DNA from: a virus
Reading direction: 5' to 3' (one strand)
Virus record (IMG/VR): IMGVR_UViG_3300028840_004314
Coordinates: 20,486 to 84,485 of that record
DNA length: 64,000 nucleotides
In this document: positions 8,200-16,057 of the stretch, in pieces
How the letters are laid out: every line of letters begins with the position of its first letter
Position numbering within the stretch: the stretch's first letter is position 1
The notes under the pieces: model-generated
Databases searched by the model: none
What the model saw: the letters and a program-made list of their open reading frames with translations, nothing else
What the model was told of the DNA's origin: nothing
Made by a program: the position numbers and the translations under genes

Positions 8200-9324
8200 A
8201 TGATTAACGAACTCTATGACATCCTGGAGAGTATGGAGCCTTGTTGGGAGAAGGCCCCCACCATACCGGAACAACCTGTTGTCCAGAATCCTGGTGTTAA
8301 CGATAAGGAGCCGGAACTGGACAAGGAGGATGACACTGTGGTGGATCCTGAAAAGGTACATCCTGATAAGGAACCCAGTGGGATGGAACCTGTTTCTGGT
8401 AAGGAGACTGAACAGGATGTGAAGGAGTCTGAGAAGCCGGAGTACGATTTGGAGGGGGCCAAGGAAGCCATTGATTACGCCCAGTCTCTTATCGCCTCCG
8501 CGGAGAGTCCGGACCGGGACGCCGTGATACGCTCCGTCCAAGAAGAGTACGACCTCAGCCCACAGGAGGCCTCCATCGTTGTTGACCAAGCCAGGAAGGG
8601 TATGCTGGAGAAAGGAACCTTAAAGCTACCCGATAGTTTGGATCCGCTTCGTCTCTGTGACGACTGTTGCTGCACCTTCCGATCCAAGACAAGGGAGTGT
8701 ACAGAGTGCCAGTCCAAGAATACCTTTTCTCTGTTGGAAAACGAGGAGGACATCCAGGCCGACCTGGACGACATCACCGACGAGGTAGCCATGCAGGTCC
8801 TGGATACAGGTGGAACTATTCATCCTGGCAAACTGAAGAATCTGAGACTCCAGGTCGAAGAGTTTTTGAAGGGTATCGGTTACGACATTGACAAGCACAA
8901 CCCAGAGGACGTGATTCAGGCCATCGTCAATACCCTTCACACCTACGAAAGTAAGGTGACTGAGAAGTCGGAGGACGTTGAAGACGCCCTTACTGACATT
9001 GTGATCGATGTTGGTATGGAGATTGGAGGCGATCCGGAGGACCTGAAAGCCAAAGTCAAGTCCTTCTTGGATCACATGGACTTTTCCTACGACAAGGACG
9101 ACGTGGGAGAAGTGACTCAGGCCATTATCTCCACCCTGAAGACCTATCAGGAGTCCAGGGCCAAGAAGTTAAAGGAGCAAGACATGACCCCGCATCTTCG
9201 GGTAGTGGCCAGAGGACTCGAGGATCGGCGGGACGCCGAACAGATCGCCCAGTCCAAAAATGGACGGGTCGCCACGGATGATAGGGACGAAGAGAAATTC
9301 ATGGTTGTTGTGGATGCTTCCTAA
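8200..9324 (+). CDS. Zinc-ribbon protein with acidic linker and duplicated C-terminal domain
   Basis: A 374-residue protein. The N-terminus MINELYDILESMEP has I-L-E before Ser, a possible prohead-protease site. Residues 25-80 are a Glu/Pro/Asp-rich linker. Near residue 150, CDDCCCTF followed by CTECQSK looks like a zinc ribbon. The C-terminal half holds two related units of about 65 residues (compare QVEEFLKGIGYDIDKHNPED with KVKSFLDHMDFSYDKDDVGE). A zinc ribbon suggests nucleic-acid contact. Its stop overlaps the next start by one base. The function is unknown. Confidence 0.5.
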   Translation: MINELYDILESMEPCWEKAPTIPEQPVVQNPGVNDKEPELDKEDDTVVDPEKVHPDKEPSGMEPVSGKETEQDVKESEKPEYDLEGAKEAIDYAQSLIASAESPDRDAVIRSVQEEYDLSPQEASIVVDQARKGMLEKGTLKLPDSLDPLRLCDDCCCTFRSKTRECTECQSKNTFSLLENEEDIQADLDDITDEVAMQVLDTGGTIHPGKLKNLRLQVEEFLKGIGYDIDKHNPEDVIQAIVNTLHTYESKVTEKSEDVEDALTDIVIDVGMEIGGDPEDLKAKVKSFLDHMDFSYDKDDVGEVTQAIISTLKTYQESRAKKLKEQDMTPHLRVVARGLEDRRDAEQIAQSKNGRVATDDRDEEKFMVVVDAS

Positions 9325-10283
9325 TGATTTTTGAAGACCTACTCCAAAGTGTAGAAGAGGCGGGGTACATACTCCGTAAGGTGAAGGCCCCTTCTCGTCG
9401 GTGGATTTGGGAGTCCGTGGTGGACTACCCCAAGCCAGCCCTTCCCACTATTTGGAGGAAGGAAGGGGAAAAGTGGATTCTACGTGAAGAGGTTAGGGCC
9501 CAGATCAATGAGATCCTGGACACCTATCCGAAGTTTGATCTACTTCAAATAGGGGATCAGATCCACATCACTGGATCCATCGGTACTAACCAGTACACTC
9601 CGGATGCTGACATCGATGTACATATTGTAGTCGATCCAGGAATGTTCGGGGACCCAGAAGGGATACAACGAGAGGTGTTCAAGTTCTTCATAGATGCGGA
9701 CAACCGAATCGAAGGACACCCCGTGGAAGTGTATCTCCAGTACAACCCTGCTCAAGAAATGTTGTCGGATGCTGTATACGACTACAGGTCCGAGGAATGG
9801 GTGGTAGGACCTAAACTCGTAGACCCCTCTTATGACCCCCAGGAGGACTTTTCGGGCGTCCTGGCTGATGTCAGGGCCCAGGCCAGCCGGGCGGACCTAG
9901 GGATCGGTGAGCTACGTAGGGACATCGTGGATTATGAGACAATCCAGCAGGCCATTGAGGGCCTACCAAGTAGGGAACAGAAGATACTCCTCACGAAGTT
10001 ACAGGGGAAGTTGGTGGAGATACAACAGGATATTGATACCCTGTTGGACTTAAAGAAGGGTTGGGGTTTGATGCGACGGAAGTCCTCCATTCCAAAGGAT
10101 GAAACGGAGGCCCTTCAAAGTGTAGACCTGGCCAAGAGTTGGAGAGACGCGAATTTTACGTTCAAGATGTTGAACAGATACAAGTACATGCGGGTGATCG
10201 CTCTGTTGGATGGAATTGTAACGGGTAAAACGCTGGACGATGAAACCTTGGACACCATTAAGTCGGTTACAGGAATAGTGTAA
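9324..10283 (+). CDS. Nucleotidyltransferase-fold protein
   Basis: A 319-residue protein. Near residue 80 the segment HITGSIGTNQYTPDADIDVH gives the G-S...D-x-D signature of the nucleotidyltransferase (Pol beta) superfamily: a GS pair on the first helix and two metal-binding Asp residues. The rest is helical with conserved-looking Trp/Arg segments. Such folds transfer NMP to nucleotides, proteins, RNA or antibiotics; the substrate here cannot be told. It sits among candidate packaged proteins, so it could act in the host soon after injection (inference). TAATG coupling on both sides. Confidence 0.6.
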   Translation: MIFEDLLQSVEEAGYILRKVKAPSRRWIWESVVDYPKPALPTIWRKEGEKWILREEVRAQINEILDTYPKFDLLQIGDQIHITGSIGTNQYTPDADIDVHIVVDPGMFGDPEGIQREVFKFFIDADNRIEGHPVEVYLQYNPAQEMLSDAVYDYRSEEWVVGPKLVDPSYDPQEDFSGVLADVRAQASRADLGIGELRRDIVDYETIQQAIEGLPSREQKILLTKLQGKLVEIQQDIDTLLDLKKGWGLMRRKSSIPKDETEALQSVDLAKSWRDANFTFKMLNRYKYMRVIALLDGIVTGKTLDDETLDTIKSVTGIV

Positions 10284-10657
10284 TGAGAAAAATCAACGAG
10301 TCCATGTACATCTACAGCCAGGACGAGTTAGGTCAGCTTCCCAACTTGTCTTTGAAAAAGAACATTCAGGATTTTTCTCTGTCTGATTTAACGAGGGCCC
10401 TTGGACCCGCCAGTTGGGAGTATGATCCGGCTTCAGGTGTATCGGAGTTACAGGATTACATCTGGGTTGGGAATTTGGATGGAGAAGATTTTATCATCGC
10501 CAACCATGGCACTGGTCCGGCGTACAAGGCCAGTGATGAAGAGTTGGATCCTGAATTTGAAGACTGGTGGTTCGGCGGAAAAGCCGATCCTGAAAAAGTA
10601 AAGGAGTACATCCAACTGGAGTTGTCGTACAAAGAGATGTTTGGTGAGTACCAATAA
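10283..10657 (+). CDS. Unknown small acidic protein
   Basis: A 124-residue protein with start and stop each overlapping a neighbour by one base. The N-terminus MRKINESMY has I-N-E before Ser, a weak prohead-protease match. The body resembles SMI1/KNR4-style or similar small mixed folds only superficially (YIWVGNLDGEDFIIANHG). No call is made beyond hypothetical. Confidence 0.45.
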   Translation: MRKINESMYIYSQDELGQLPNLSLKKNIQDFSLSDLTRALGPASWEYDPASGVSELQDYIWVGNLDGEDFIIANHGTGPAYKASDEELDPEFEDWWFGGKADPEKVKEYIQLELSYKEMFGEYQ

Positions 10658-11133
10658 TGTCGAAGTTAATCCCAAGGTCCACGATAGATGCGTTGCGACA
10701 AAACGTTGTTGTCGCACTCGATATGACAGGCATCGACTGTGACCTATACATCCCGAACAATAGTGAGTCAGTAGAATCCGAGGATGCCTACGCCACCCCC
10801 GCCTCGTACACGTACACTCACTACACGACGGATGTTTTCATTGAATGGTCGCCTAACACACATCGTTTACGGGCCTTGGGTTTGTTTACAGATGATACAA
10901 ACCCAATTATCTGTAAATTCCCTCACAAGGGCGTGAACGACTCGGGTGTGACAGTTGCAATGGATCCGCTGATTAACAGTTATTTCAGTATCGATCCGGA
11001 GTATGTTCCATCCAACTTTTCCGGGTTCGATGAATTTCTGATAGTAGATATTCAAATACCGGCGATGCATGATGCCGCCATTGTGAAGTATTACAAGGTG
11101 GTGCCAAGAAGAAAAGAAACGTCTAGTGGATAG
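10657..11133 (+). CDS. Probable neck/structural protein (gp14-like position)
   Basis: A 158-residue protein. The pattern is an N-terminal helix, then GIDCDLYIPNN, an aromatic beta segment (TDVFIEWSP), ALGLFTD and a beta-rich end (VKYYKVVPRRK). T4 gp14 neck protein shows a comparable order, and the position between a gp13-like and a gp15-like gene fits. This is a pattern and context argument only. Confidence 0.4.
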   Translation: MSKLIPRSTIDALRQNVVVALDMTGIDCDLYIPNNSESVESEDAYATPASYTYTHYTTDVFIEWSPNTHRLRALGLFTDDTNPIICKFPHKGVNDSGVTVAMDPLINSYFSIDPEYVPSNFSGFDEFLIVDIQIPAMHDAAIVKYYKVVPRRKETSSG

Positions 11134-11142
11134 AGGTGTAAC

Positions 11143-11349
11143 ATGAGAGTAAACAGTATCAAAAACACAGGACATAGTCCAGTAACTGTGGAGTTGAAAG
11201 AGGGTGGAACTGTTCAGCTTCCAGTTGGGTGTGAACTCCAAGGAGTGGAAGTGAAAGGTCCTGGTTCCATAAAGGGAGAACATGAAGCCATTTACGACTG
11301 TAGTGATGTACGGGAATCCGGTCATGGACTTCAGAGATTGGACGGGTAA
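11143..11349 (+). CDS. Small beta-rich protein, unknown
   Basis: A 68-residue protein with AGAGGTG before the ATG. The sequence alternates hydrophobic and polar residues (SPVTVELKEGGTVQLPVG), as in a small beta barrel or beta sandwich. The next gene begins 1 base after its stop. No family is recognised; probably a minor virion or packaged component. Confidence 0.5.
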   Translation: MRVNSIKNTGHSPVTVELKEGGTVQLPVGCELQGVEVKGPGSIKGEHEAIYDCSDVRESGHGLQRLDG

Positions 11350-11350
11350 C

Positions 11351-11623
11351 ATGCAGTATGATCCACAATTGGTGACGGCTACTACCCAAGGTTGTGTGGA
11401 GGCCTGGTGCCAATACCAGGAAGCTCATAGGAATGTGTTGGATCAGCTGGATGAGATGGGAGTTTGTTCTTGTCCAAACTGTGCTGCCATTCCAAATTGG
11501 TCTCTGGAAGGGTTTATTGAAAATTGGATGAACCTGTATGTACTAGGAAACGATCCAGTTTTCCGACAAACTGTGATGACTGCCGTGATACAACACTTGG
11601 CCGGGCGACACAAAGGTAAATAG
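11351..11623 (+). CDS. Small Cys-containing protein, unknown
   Basis: A 90-residue protein. The ATG lies 1 base after the previous stop; an earlier in-frame ATG at 11282 would overlap that gene. It is mostly helical with CSCPNC in the middle, which could bind metal, and Trp-rich helices (SLEGFIENWMNLYVLG). Unknown function. Confidence 0.45.
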   Translation: MQYDPQLVTATTQGCVEAWCQYQEAHRNVLDQLDEMGVCSCPNCAAIPNWSLEGFIENWMNLYVLGNDPVFRQTVMTAVIQHLAGRHKGK

Positions 11624-11625
11624 TA

Positions 11626-12342
11626 ATGGCCTCTTTTATCAAAACAATTGATTTGGCAGCAAGATCCGCGTTATACTCTAAGTTCAGGAGTATAATGGGA
11701 CTTACTTCCATCAATGAGGGAGTAGTGTACTTTCCGAAGGAAGTCGCCTTTCGAGAACTGTCGGAAAAGAAAGGGGCCCAGCTGACGGAGTTCGTTAATC
11801 TATGGAGGAGTAAAACAGGACCGTCGTGGGATAGAATGAGAACTCCCGCGGCCAGGCGTGGCATGAACATGGCGTATGTCAGTGGAACCACCAATGAGAT
11901 AACGCGTGTAACAGCTATGCCAATCGACTTGGGGTATGATGTTTGGTTCTGGACACTGGATTTGGATATTCTGAATCAGGTGAGTGAAACGTATTTGTTG
12001 TGGCAACACGCGAATCCGTACATGTCTCTAACGTACGCGGATTCCTTTCCTATGGAATTGGATCTACACTTTGGAGACATGGTGTATGAGGGTACACAAC
12101 AGAACATGTACAATGAAGGTGAACACCACATACTACATGTTCCACTGCGGGTTGATGGTTGGATACCATCTTCGAGTACATCGAAGTTGATCGAAACCAT
12201 CATTATGCGTATTTGGGATGAAGATGATCTGGAGTCCCCCTACGAGGAAGTTATACCCTCCACTGGGGACAATTATGATGCGGAAGTAGCCGCCCGGTTG
12301 ATCTTGTCTACCAGGACAATTACTTCAACGTCAATAACATAA
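11626..12342 (+). CDS. Proximal tail sheath stabilisation protein, gp15-like
   Basis: A 238-residue protein directly before the sheath gene. After an N-terminal helical part, MPIDLGYDVWFWTLDLDILNQVSE matches in outline the T4 gp15 segment where the tail terminator binds the sheath (P-x-x-[LM]-x-[YL]-[ED]-[LV]-x-[IF]-x-T..., then an N-P-Y or P-x-F turn). The later LRVDGWIP matches gp15 VNGWMYP. Family knowledge: gp15 forms a hexamer capping the tail tube and the last sheath ring. Placement and length (gp15 is about 270 residues) both fit. Confidence 0.6.
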   Translation: MASFIKTIDLAARSALYSKFRSIMGLTSINEGVVYFPKEVAFRELSEKKGAQLTEFVNLWRSKTGPSWDRMRTPAARRGMNMAYVSGTTNEITRVTAMPIDLGYDVWFWTLDLDILNQVSETYLLWQHANPYMSLTYADSFPMELDLHFGDMVYEGTQQNMYNEGEHHILHVPLRVDGWIPSSSTSKLIETIIMRIWDEDDLESPYEEVIPSTGDNYDAEVAARLILSTRTITSTSIT

Positions 12343-12375
12343 GTAGTTAATCCTTAGTAAGTAGGAGAAAACAAA

Positions 12376-14025
12376 ATGGCCTTCTATTTGTCACCGGGTG
12401 TGTATACCAAAGAAACAGATCTGTCGACTCTCGTTCCTCGTATCGCAACCACCACAGCAGGGTTGGTCGGGTACTCCAAACGTGGTACGACCGACACTAA
12501 TCTCATCACCTCCGCTCAGGACTTTGTTGCTGAGTATGGGGAGCCGGAAGTGGGTACCTATTTCCACTACACGGCCCTGGCCTACTTGGAGCAGGGCACA
12601 CAACTCTACTGCAAGCGCGTTATCAACGGGGCCCTGTTTGGTGGTATGCATGTTGTCCAGTCTGGGGCCTCCGGCAATAACGTGGCCTTTGACACAGGAC
12701 AGTCCACCGCGGCTTTTTACAATCAGTCGGGATTGTCGGATGAGCTGTTCAGTATCGTCGCCGCCAACCAAGGGGCCTGGGGCAATTCCATCTCCTGTAT
12801 CATCAAGAATGTGCAGGGGGCCGTCTCCGAGGTGACCGAGCAGTACACGTTTGAGATCGATGTCTATTGGACGGACTCGGATGGGAATTCATCCAGGGTG
12901 GAGAACTGGAAGGTGTCCAGGAAGACAAAGCTGGATGGCAATGGGAAACAGTTGTACTTGGAATCCAGGATCAACGGATACAGCAAGTACATCAAAGTCT
13001 ACGACAACACCGGATTGGCCGACACAGTGGTTCCCAAGACCAACGCGACGGCTGTATCCTTGGCAGGTGGGTCCGATGGTAGTGTTGCAACGGCCGCCCA
13101 GATCGCCGGCACGGCCTCGGCCTCCTCTGGTTGGTACGCCCTCCAGAATCCGGACGACGTGGACGTTCGTGTCCTCCTGGGAGGCGGTTTTACGTCCAGT
13201 CACAGTGCCAGTGACATCGTAACCATTCAAAGTGCCATGAAAACCGTGGCGGAAGCCAGAAAAGACTGCGTGGCCATTCTGGATGTACCATATTCGGAAA
13301 CGGCGGACGTCGATGACACTGTCACCTTCCGAAGTACTACCCAGGCCTTTGACAGTTCCTACTGTGCTCTGTACTCCCCCTGGGTGAAAATCAACGACAA
13401 TTACAACGACCGCGTGGTTGATGTACCTCCGAGTGGGTACGTTGGGGCACAGTTGGCATACAACGATTACGTCAAGTATCCCTGGTTCGCCGCGGCTGGC
13501 CACAACCGAGGAAAAGTCAATTCCTTGTCATTGTCCAAGGTGTTTACGGAGGGTATGAGAAACACTATTCATGCCCAACAGATCAATCCGTTGCAGGTGT
13601 TCCGCGGTCGTGGTGTTCGTATTTGGGGAGAATTGACAGAACAGTCGAAATCGTCTGCCCTGTCTAGCCTGGCAGTCCGCCGAACGTTGATTATCATCGA
13701 GAAGTCCATCTCGGTGGTACTCCAGGACTTCGTGTTTGAGCCCAACAGTGAGCTAACCAGGTTCCGTATCGAACAAATCTGTACGGAGTACCTGAGTACT
13801 CTGTCGTCTCAAGGGGCCTTCCAAACGGAGGCCGGCGATGATGGGTTCACTGTGGTCTGTAATACCACAAACAATACGCCTGCGGTGATTGATGCCCACG
13901 AGCTTCATGTGGATATCTTTGTGAAACCCTCCAGGGCCGCCTATTACATCCAGCTGCAGACGATCATCACTACGTCGGGAACCTCGTTCAACGAGCTGGT
14001 GGCACGTGGGGCCTTGTTCCAGTAA
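12376..14025 (+). CDS. Contractile tail sheath protein
   Basis: A 549-residue protein with AGGAGAAAAC before the ATG. The N-terminus FYLSPGVYTKETDLSTLVP is the classical sheath opening. The C-terminal domain shows GVRIWGELT, SSLAVRRTLIIIEKSISV and FVFEPN, then a terminal beta strand region, as in T4 gp18 and R-pyocin sheaths. The protein polymerises around the tube and contracts to drive it through the cell envelope. Flanked by gp15-like and tube genes. Richer in GCC/GAC/ATC codons than neighbours, consistent with high expression. Confidence 0.96.
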   Translation: MAFYLSPGVYTKETDLSTLVPRIATTTAGLVGYSKRGTTDTNLITSAQDFVAEYGEPEVGTYFHYTALAYLEQGTQLYCKRVINGALFGGMHVVQSGASGNNVAFDTGQSTAAFYNQSGLSDELFSIVAANQGAWGNSISCIIKNVQGAVSEVTEQYTFEIDVYWTDSDGNSSRVENWKVSRKTKLDGNGKQLYLESRINGYSKYIKVYDNTGLADTVVPKTNATAVSLAGGSDGSVATAAQIAGTASASSGWYALQNPDDVDVRVLLGGGFTSSHSASDIVTIQSAMKTVAEARKDCVAILDVPYSETADVDDTVTFRSTTQAFDSSYCALYSPWVKINDNYNDRVVDVPPSGYVGAQLAYNDYVKYPWFAAAGHNRGKVNSLSLSKVFTEGMRNTIHAQQINPLQVFRGRGVRIWGELTEQSKSSALSSLAVRRTLIIIEKSISVVLQDFVFEPNSELTRFRIEQICTEYLSTLSSQGAFQTEAGDDGFTVVCNTTNNTPAVIDAHELHVDIFVKPSRAAYYIQLQTIITTSGTSFNELVARGALFQ

Positions 14026-14077
14026 TCTATAAGCCGATGACTTTTACCCTGACCGGTAGTTTATAGGAGACCTTATC

Positions 14078-14581
14078 ATGGCTTACATGTCAGTAGACTC
14101 ATTAAGAAACAACCTAACCAATCCCGCTCGCGGGTATCTCTGGGAGGCCCTGATTCCGAATCCTCCCAGTGGTGACTCGGAGACCATGTTGCTGAGGTGT
14201 GTTTCCGCCAGCCTTCCTTCCAGGTCGTTTGGTGCCATCCTGATTCCGTTCAAACAGAGTGCAGGGGTGAAGTTTCCTGGGAAACTCACCTACGACCACA
14301 TCATAGACCTCACCTTCTTGGAAGGGGAGGACAGGGCTATGTTCGATGCCTTCTATGAGTGGTGTAACACCATCGTCAATGACAAAACAGGCGTTGGTTC
14401 GGTGTCTGTCAAGACGGACATCTATCTCCATCTGTTGAATACTGATGGGGAGGTGGCTTTGAAGATCCGTTTGGTGGGCTGTTACCCTGAACGTATGTCC
14501 GATGTTCCCCTGGATATGGGTTCCGAGGCGGAGATGCGGTTCACCATTGGATTCTCGTTTGATCGTTGGGAAAAGGGATAA
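14078..14581 (+). CDS. Tail tube protein, gp19-like
   Basis: A 167-residue protein with AGGAG upstream. It has the standard tube-protein layout: N-terminal DSLRNNLTNPARGYLWEALI, a beta-barrel with CVSASLPSRSFG and FPGKLTYDHIIDLTF, and C-terminal MRFTIGFSFDRW. Such subunits form hexameric rings stacked into the inner tail tube. Directly downstream of the sheath, as in T4. Its stop overlaps the next start by one base. Confidence 0.92.
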   Translation: MAYMSVDSLRNNLTNPARGYLWEALIPNPPSGDSETMLLRCVSASLPSRSFGAILIPFKQSAGVKFPGKLTYDHIIDLTFLEGEDRAMFDAFYEWCNTIVNDKTGVGSVSVKTDIYLHLLNTDGEVALKIRLVGCYPERMSDVPLDMGSEAEMRFTIGFSFDRWEKG

Positions 14582-15183
14582 TGAGCCTTTTAGAGTTCCA
14601 TGCCAACTATCCTCCAATTGTGCACGCCCAGAGGGCCTACAACTGGGAGGTTCTATTTCCGGATATCCGAGGCATACCCTTCATCGGTAACATTGAGGGG
14701 TATGCTGTGTCCAAATTCTGCCAAAACGCTTCTTTTGGTCAGTATAACATTGGACAGACTACGGAAGTAAAGGAAGGTGTGGAACAGGCTTTCTTCGCGG
14801 ACCTATTATCCTTGGAAACCGCTAGCTTCACCTTTATTTGTCCAGTTCCAGATAACGTGATGTTTTACTTCACGTCCTGGAAAAGCCTGATTGTGGATAA
14901 ACGAGGTCATTACAGCCCAGCCAACAAGTACAAAAAGACCATCACAGTGATACTGTATGATAGGTCCGGCCTACCTTCCAACTTTATTCGGTTGGAGAAG
15001 GCGTTTCCTATCAAGTATCCCGCTTACAGTCTGACCTACGCCGGGGAGGAACTTGTAAGGTACGATGTGGATGTGAAATTTGACAAGATCAGTATGGGGA
15101 CCACGGCTGTGGCCTCAGCTGTTGGAGGTATTATTGAGGGGGTGAATAGTGGAGTGCAGGCTATAACCGATGTAGTGTTTTAG
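14581..15183 (+). CDS. Second tail-tube-like protein
   Basis: A 200-residue protein started at the ATG overlapping the previous stop. It shows the same fold signals as the tube protein before it (RAYNWEVLFPDI, AVSKFCQNASFGQ, RYDVDVKFDKI near the C-terminus) but is longer. A second tube-fold protein is often a tube initiator at the baseplate (T4 gp54 or gp48 role) or a minor tube subunit. Which of these applies cannot be told. Confidence 0.7.
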   Translation: MSLLEFHANYPPIVHAQRAYNWEVLFPDIRGIPFIGNIEGYAVSKFCQNASFGQYNIGQTTEVKEGVEQAFFADLLSLETASFTFICPVPDNVMFYFTSWKSLIVDKRGHYSPANKYKKTITVILYDRSGLPSNFIRLEKAFPIKYPAYSLTYAGEELVRYDVDVKFDKISMGTTAVASAVGGIIEGVNSGVQAITDVVF

Positions 15184-15197
15184 AAAGGAATAGAGAG

Positions 15198-15890
15198 ATG
15201 AGTCGAGTACAAGTACATCTACCTTCAGGGTGCCAGCCCTACCCTGAGGTAGATCCGGAGGAGGTTTACCTACACACCTTTAAGGGTAAACACCAGCAAA
15301 TCATCGCCGAGATGGGCCCTAAGAATCTGAAGAAGAAGTTCCTCCACTTGATGGAGGATGTTTTGGAGGGTCCGGATCCCAAACTTCTCACTTCTGGAGA
15401 CGTAAAACACATCATGCTGTGGGAGTTAATCAACTCCTATTCTCATCTGTACGGCGTACGATTCCAGTGTCCTGCATGTCAGTTGAAGGTGAAAATGCAG
15501 GTGGATCTTACCATGATTGAAAGCCATGAGATGATTTCCTTTTCTGGACATCACGAGGTGGAACTTTCCGATGGGAAAACAATGCGGATTCGTCCGTATA
15601 CCATAATGGATGAAATAGAATCCGTGAATTACGCCTTGTCAGGAAAATCCCCCGTGCTTTACGATTTGGCGTTGACAATGATTCTGGAGGATACAAACGT
15701 TCTGGAGCGGTTGACGATGTTAGAGAACATGGACGCCAGGGATGTACAAGCCATTCAGCAAGGACACAAGGAGTTGGAACATGGACCTGACATGTTGGCT
15801 CCTTTCACTTGTCCCTACTGTGATGAGGAGGACCGCGTCGCGGTTCCCTTTCGGTTTGACGGAATTATTCTCCTCGGGATGGGATCTTGA
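15198..15890 (+). CDS. gp26-like baseplate/tail assembly chaperone, zinc-ribbon type
   Basis: A 230-residue protein with AAAGGA upstream. It begins VHLPSGCQPYP and has two Cys pairs, FQCPACQL near residue 94 and FTCPYCDEED near residue 210, plus a middle segment MRIRPYTIMDEIE that resembles the T4 gp26 family (LPS...G..., I-R-P-x-T-x-x-x-E). It sits just before a short overlapping frame and the tape-measure gene, the normal place for tail assembly chaperones. The end (FRFDGIILLGMGS) runs into a frame that may be joined to the next ORF by frameshifting. Confidence 0.6.
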   Translation: MSRVQVHLPSGCQPYPEVDPEEVYLHTFKGKHQQIIAEMGPKNLKKKFLHLMEDVLEGPDPKLLTSGDVKHIMLWELINSYSHLYGVRFQCPACQLKVKMQVDLTMIESHEMISFSGHHEVELSDGKTMRIRPYTIMDEIESVNYALSGKSPVLYDLALTMILEDTNVLERLTMLENMDARDVQAIQQGHKELEHGPDMLAPFTCPYCDEEDRVAVPFRFDGIILLGMGS

Positions 15891-16056
15891 ACAATTATGG
15901 GGCTGTAAATTCGATCTGTTGTATTACACTTCCATAGGAGGGGAGGCGTTTGATAATACGGATCTGAAACAATTGAAATGGCTCCATGGGAAACTGATCG
16001 AACAAAGAAAAAAGGAAATGGAACCTCCTAACAAGGTTGTAGAATACCCGAGTTGA
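15742..16056 (+). CDS. Downstream half of tail chaperone pair, start uncertain
   Basis: The sequence after the upstream stop, EQLWGCKFDLLYYTSIGGEA and then LIEQRKKEMEPP, looks like the downstream part of tail assembly chaperone pairs. Upstream of about 15890 the frame is merely open. ATGs at 15742, 15781 and 15823 have no good ribosome binding site. The frame is +1 relative to the preceding gene, and CCC TTT CGG at 15846-15854 is a plausible +1 slip site. Either a frameshift fusion or translational coupling is possible. The tape-measure gene starts 1 base after its stop. Confidence 0.5.
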   Translation: MYKPFSKDTRSWNMDLTCWLLSLVPTVMRRTASRFPFGLTELFSSGWDLEQLWGCKFDLLYYTSIGGEAFDNTDLKQLKWLHGKLIEQRKKEMEPPNKVVEYPS

Positions 16057-16057
16057 A

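Noticed and set aside
12889-13503. A 204-codon minus-strand frame inside the sheath gene
   Set aside because: Antisense shadow of GC-rich codons; sheath identity is certain.
14026-14077. CTATAA/TTATAG pair between sheath and tube genes as a terminator
   Set aside because: Only 6 A/T-rich pairs and no T-run after it; more likely chance or a weak RNA stem.
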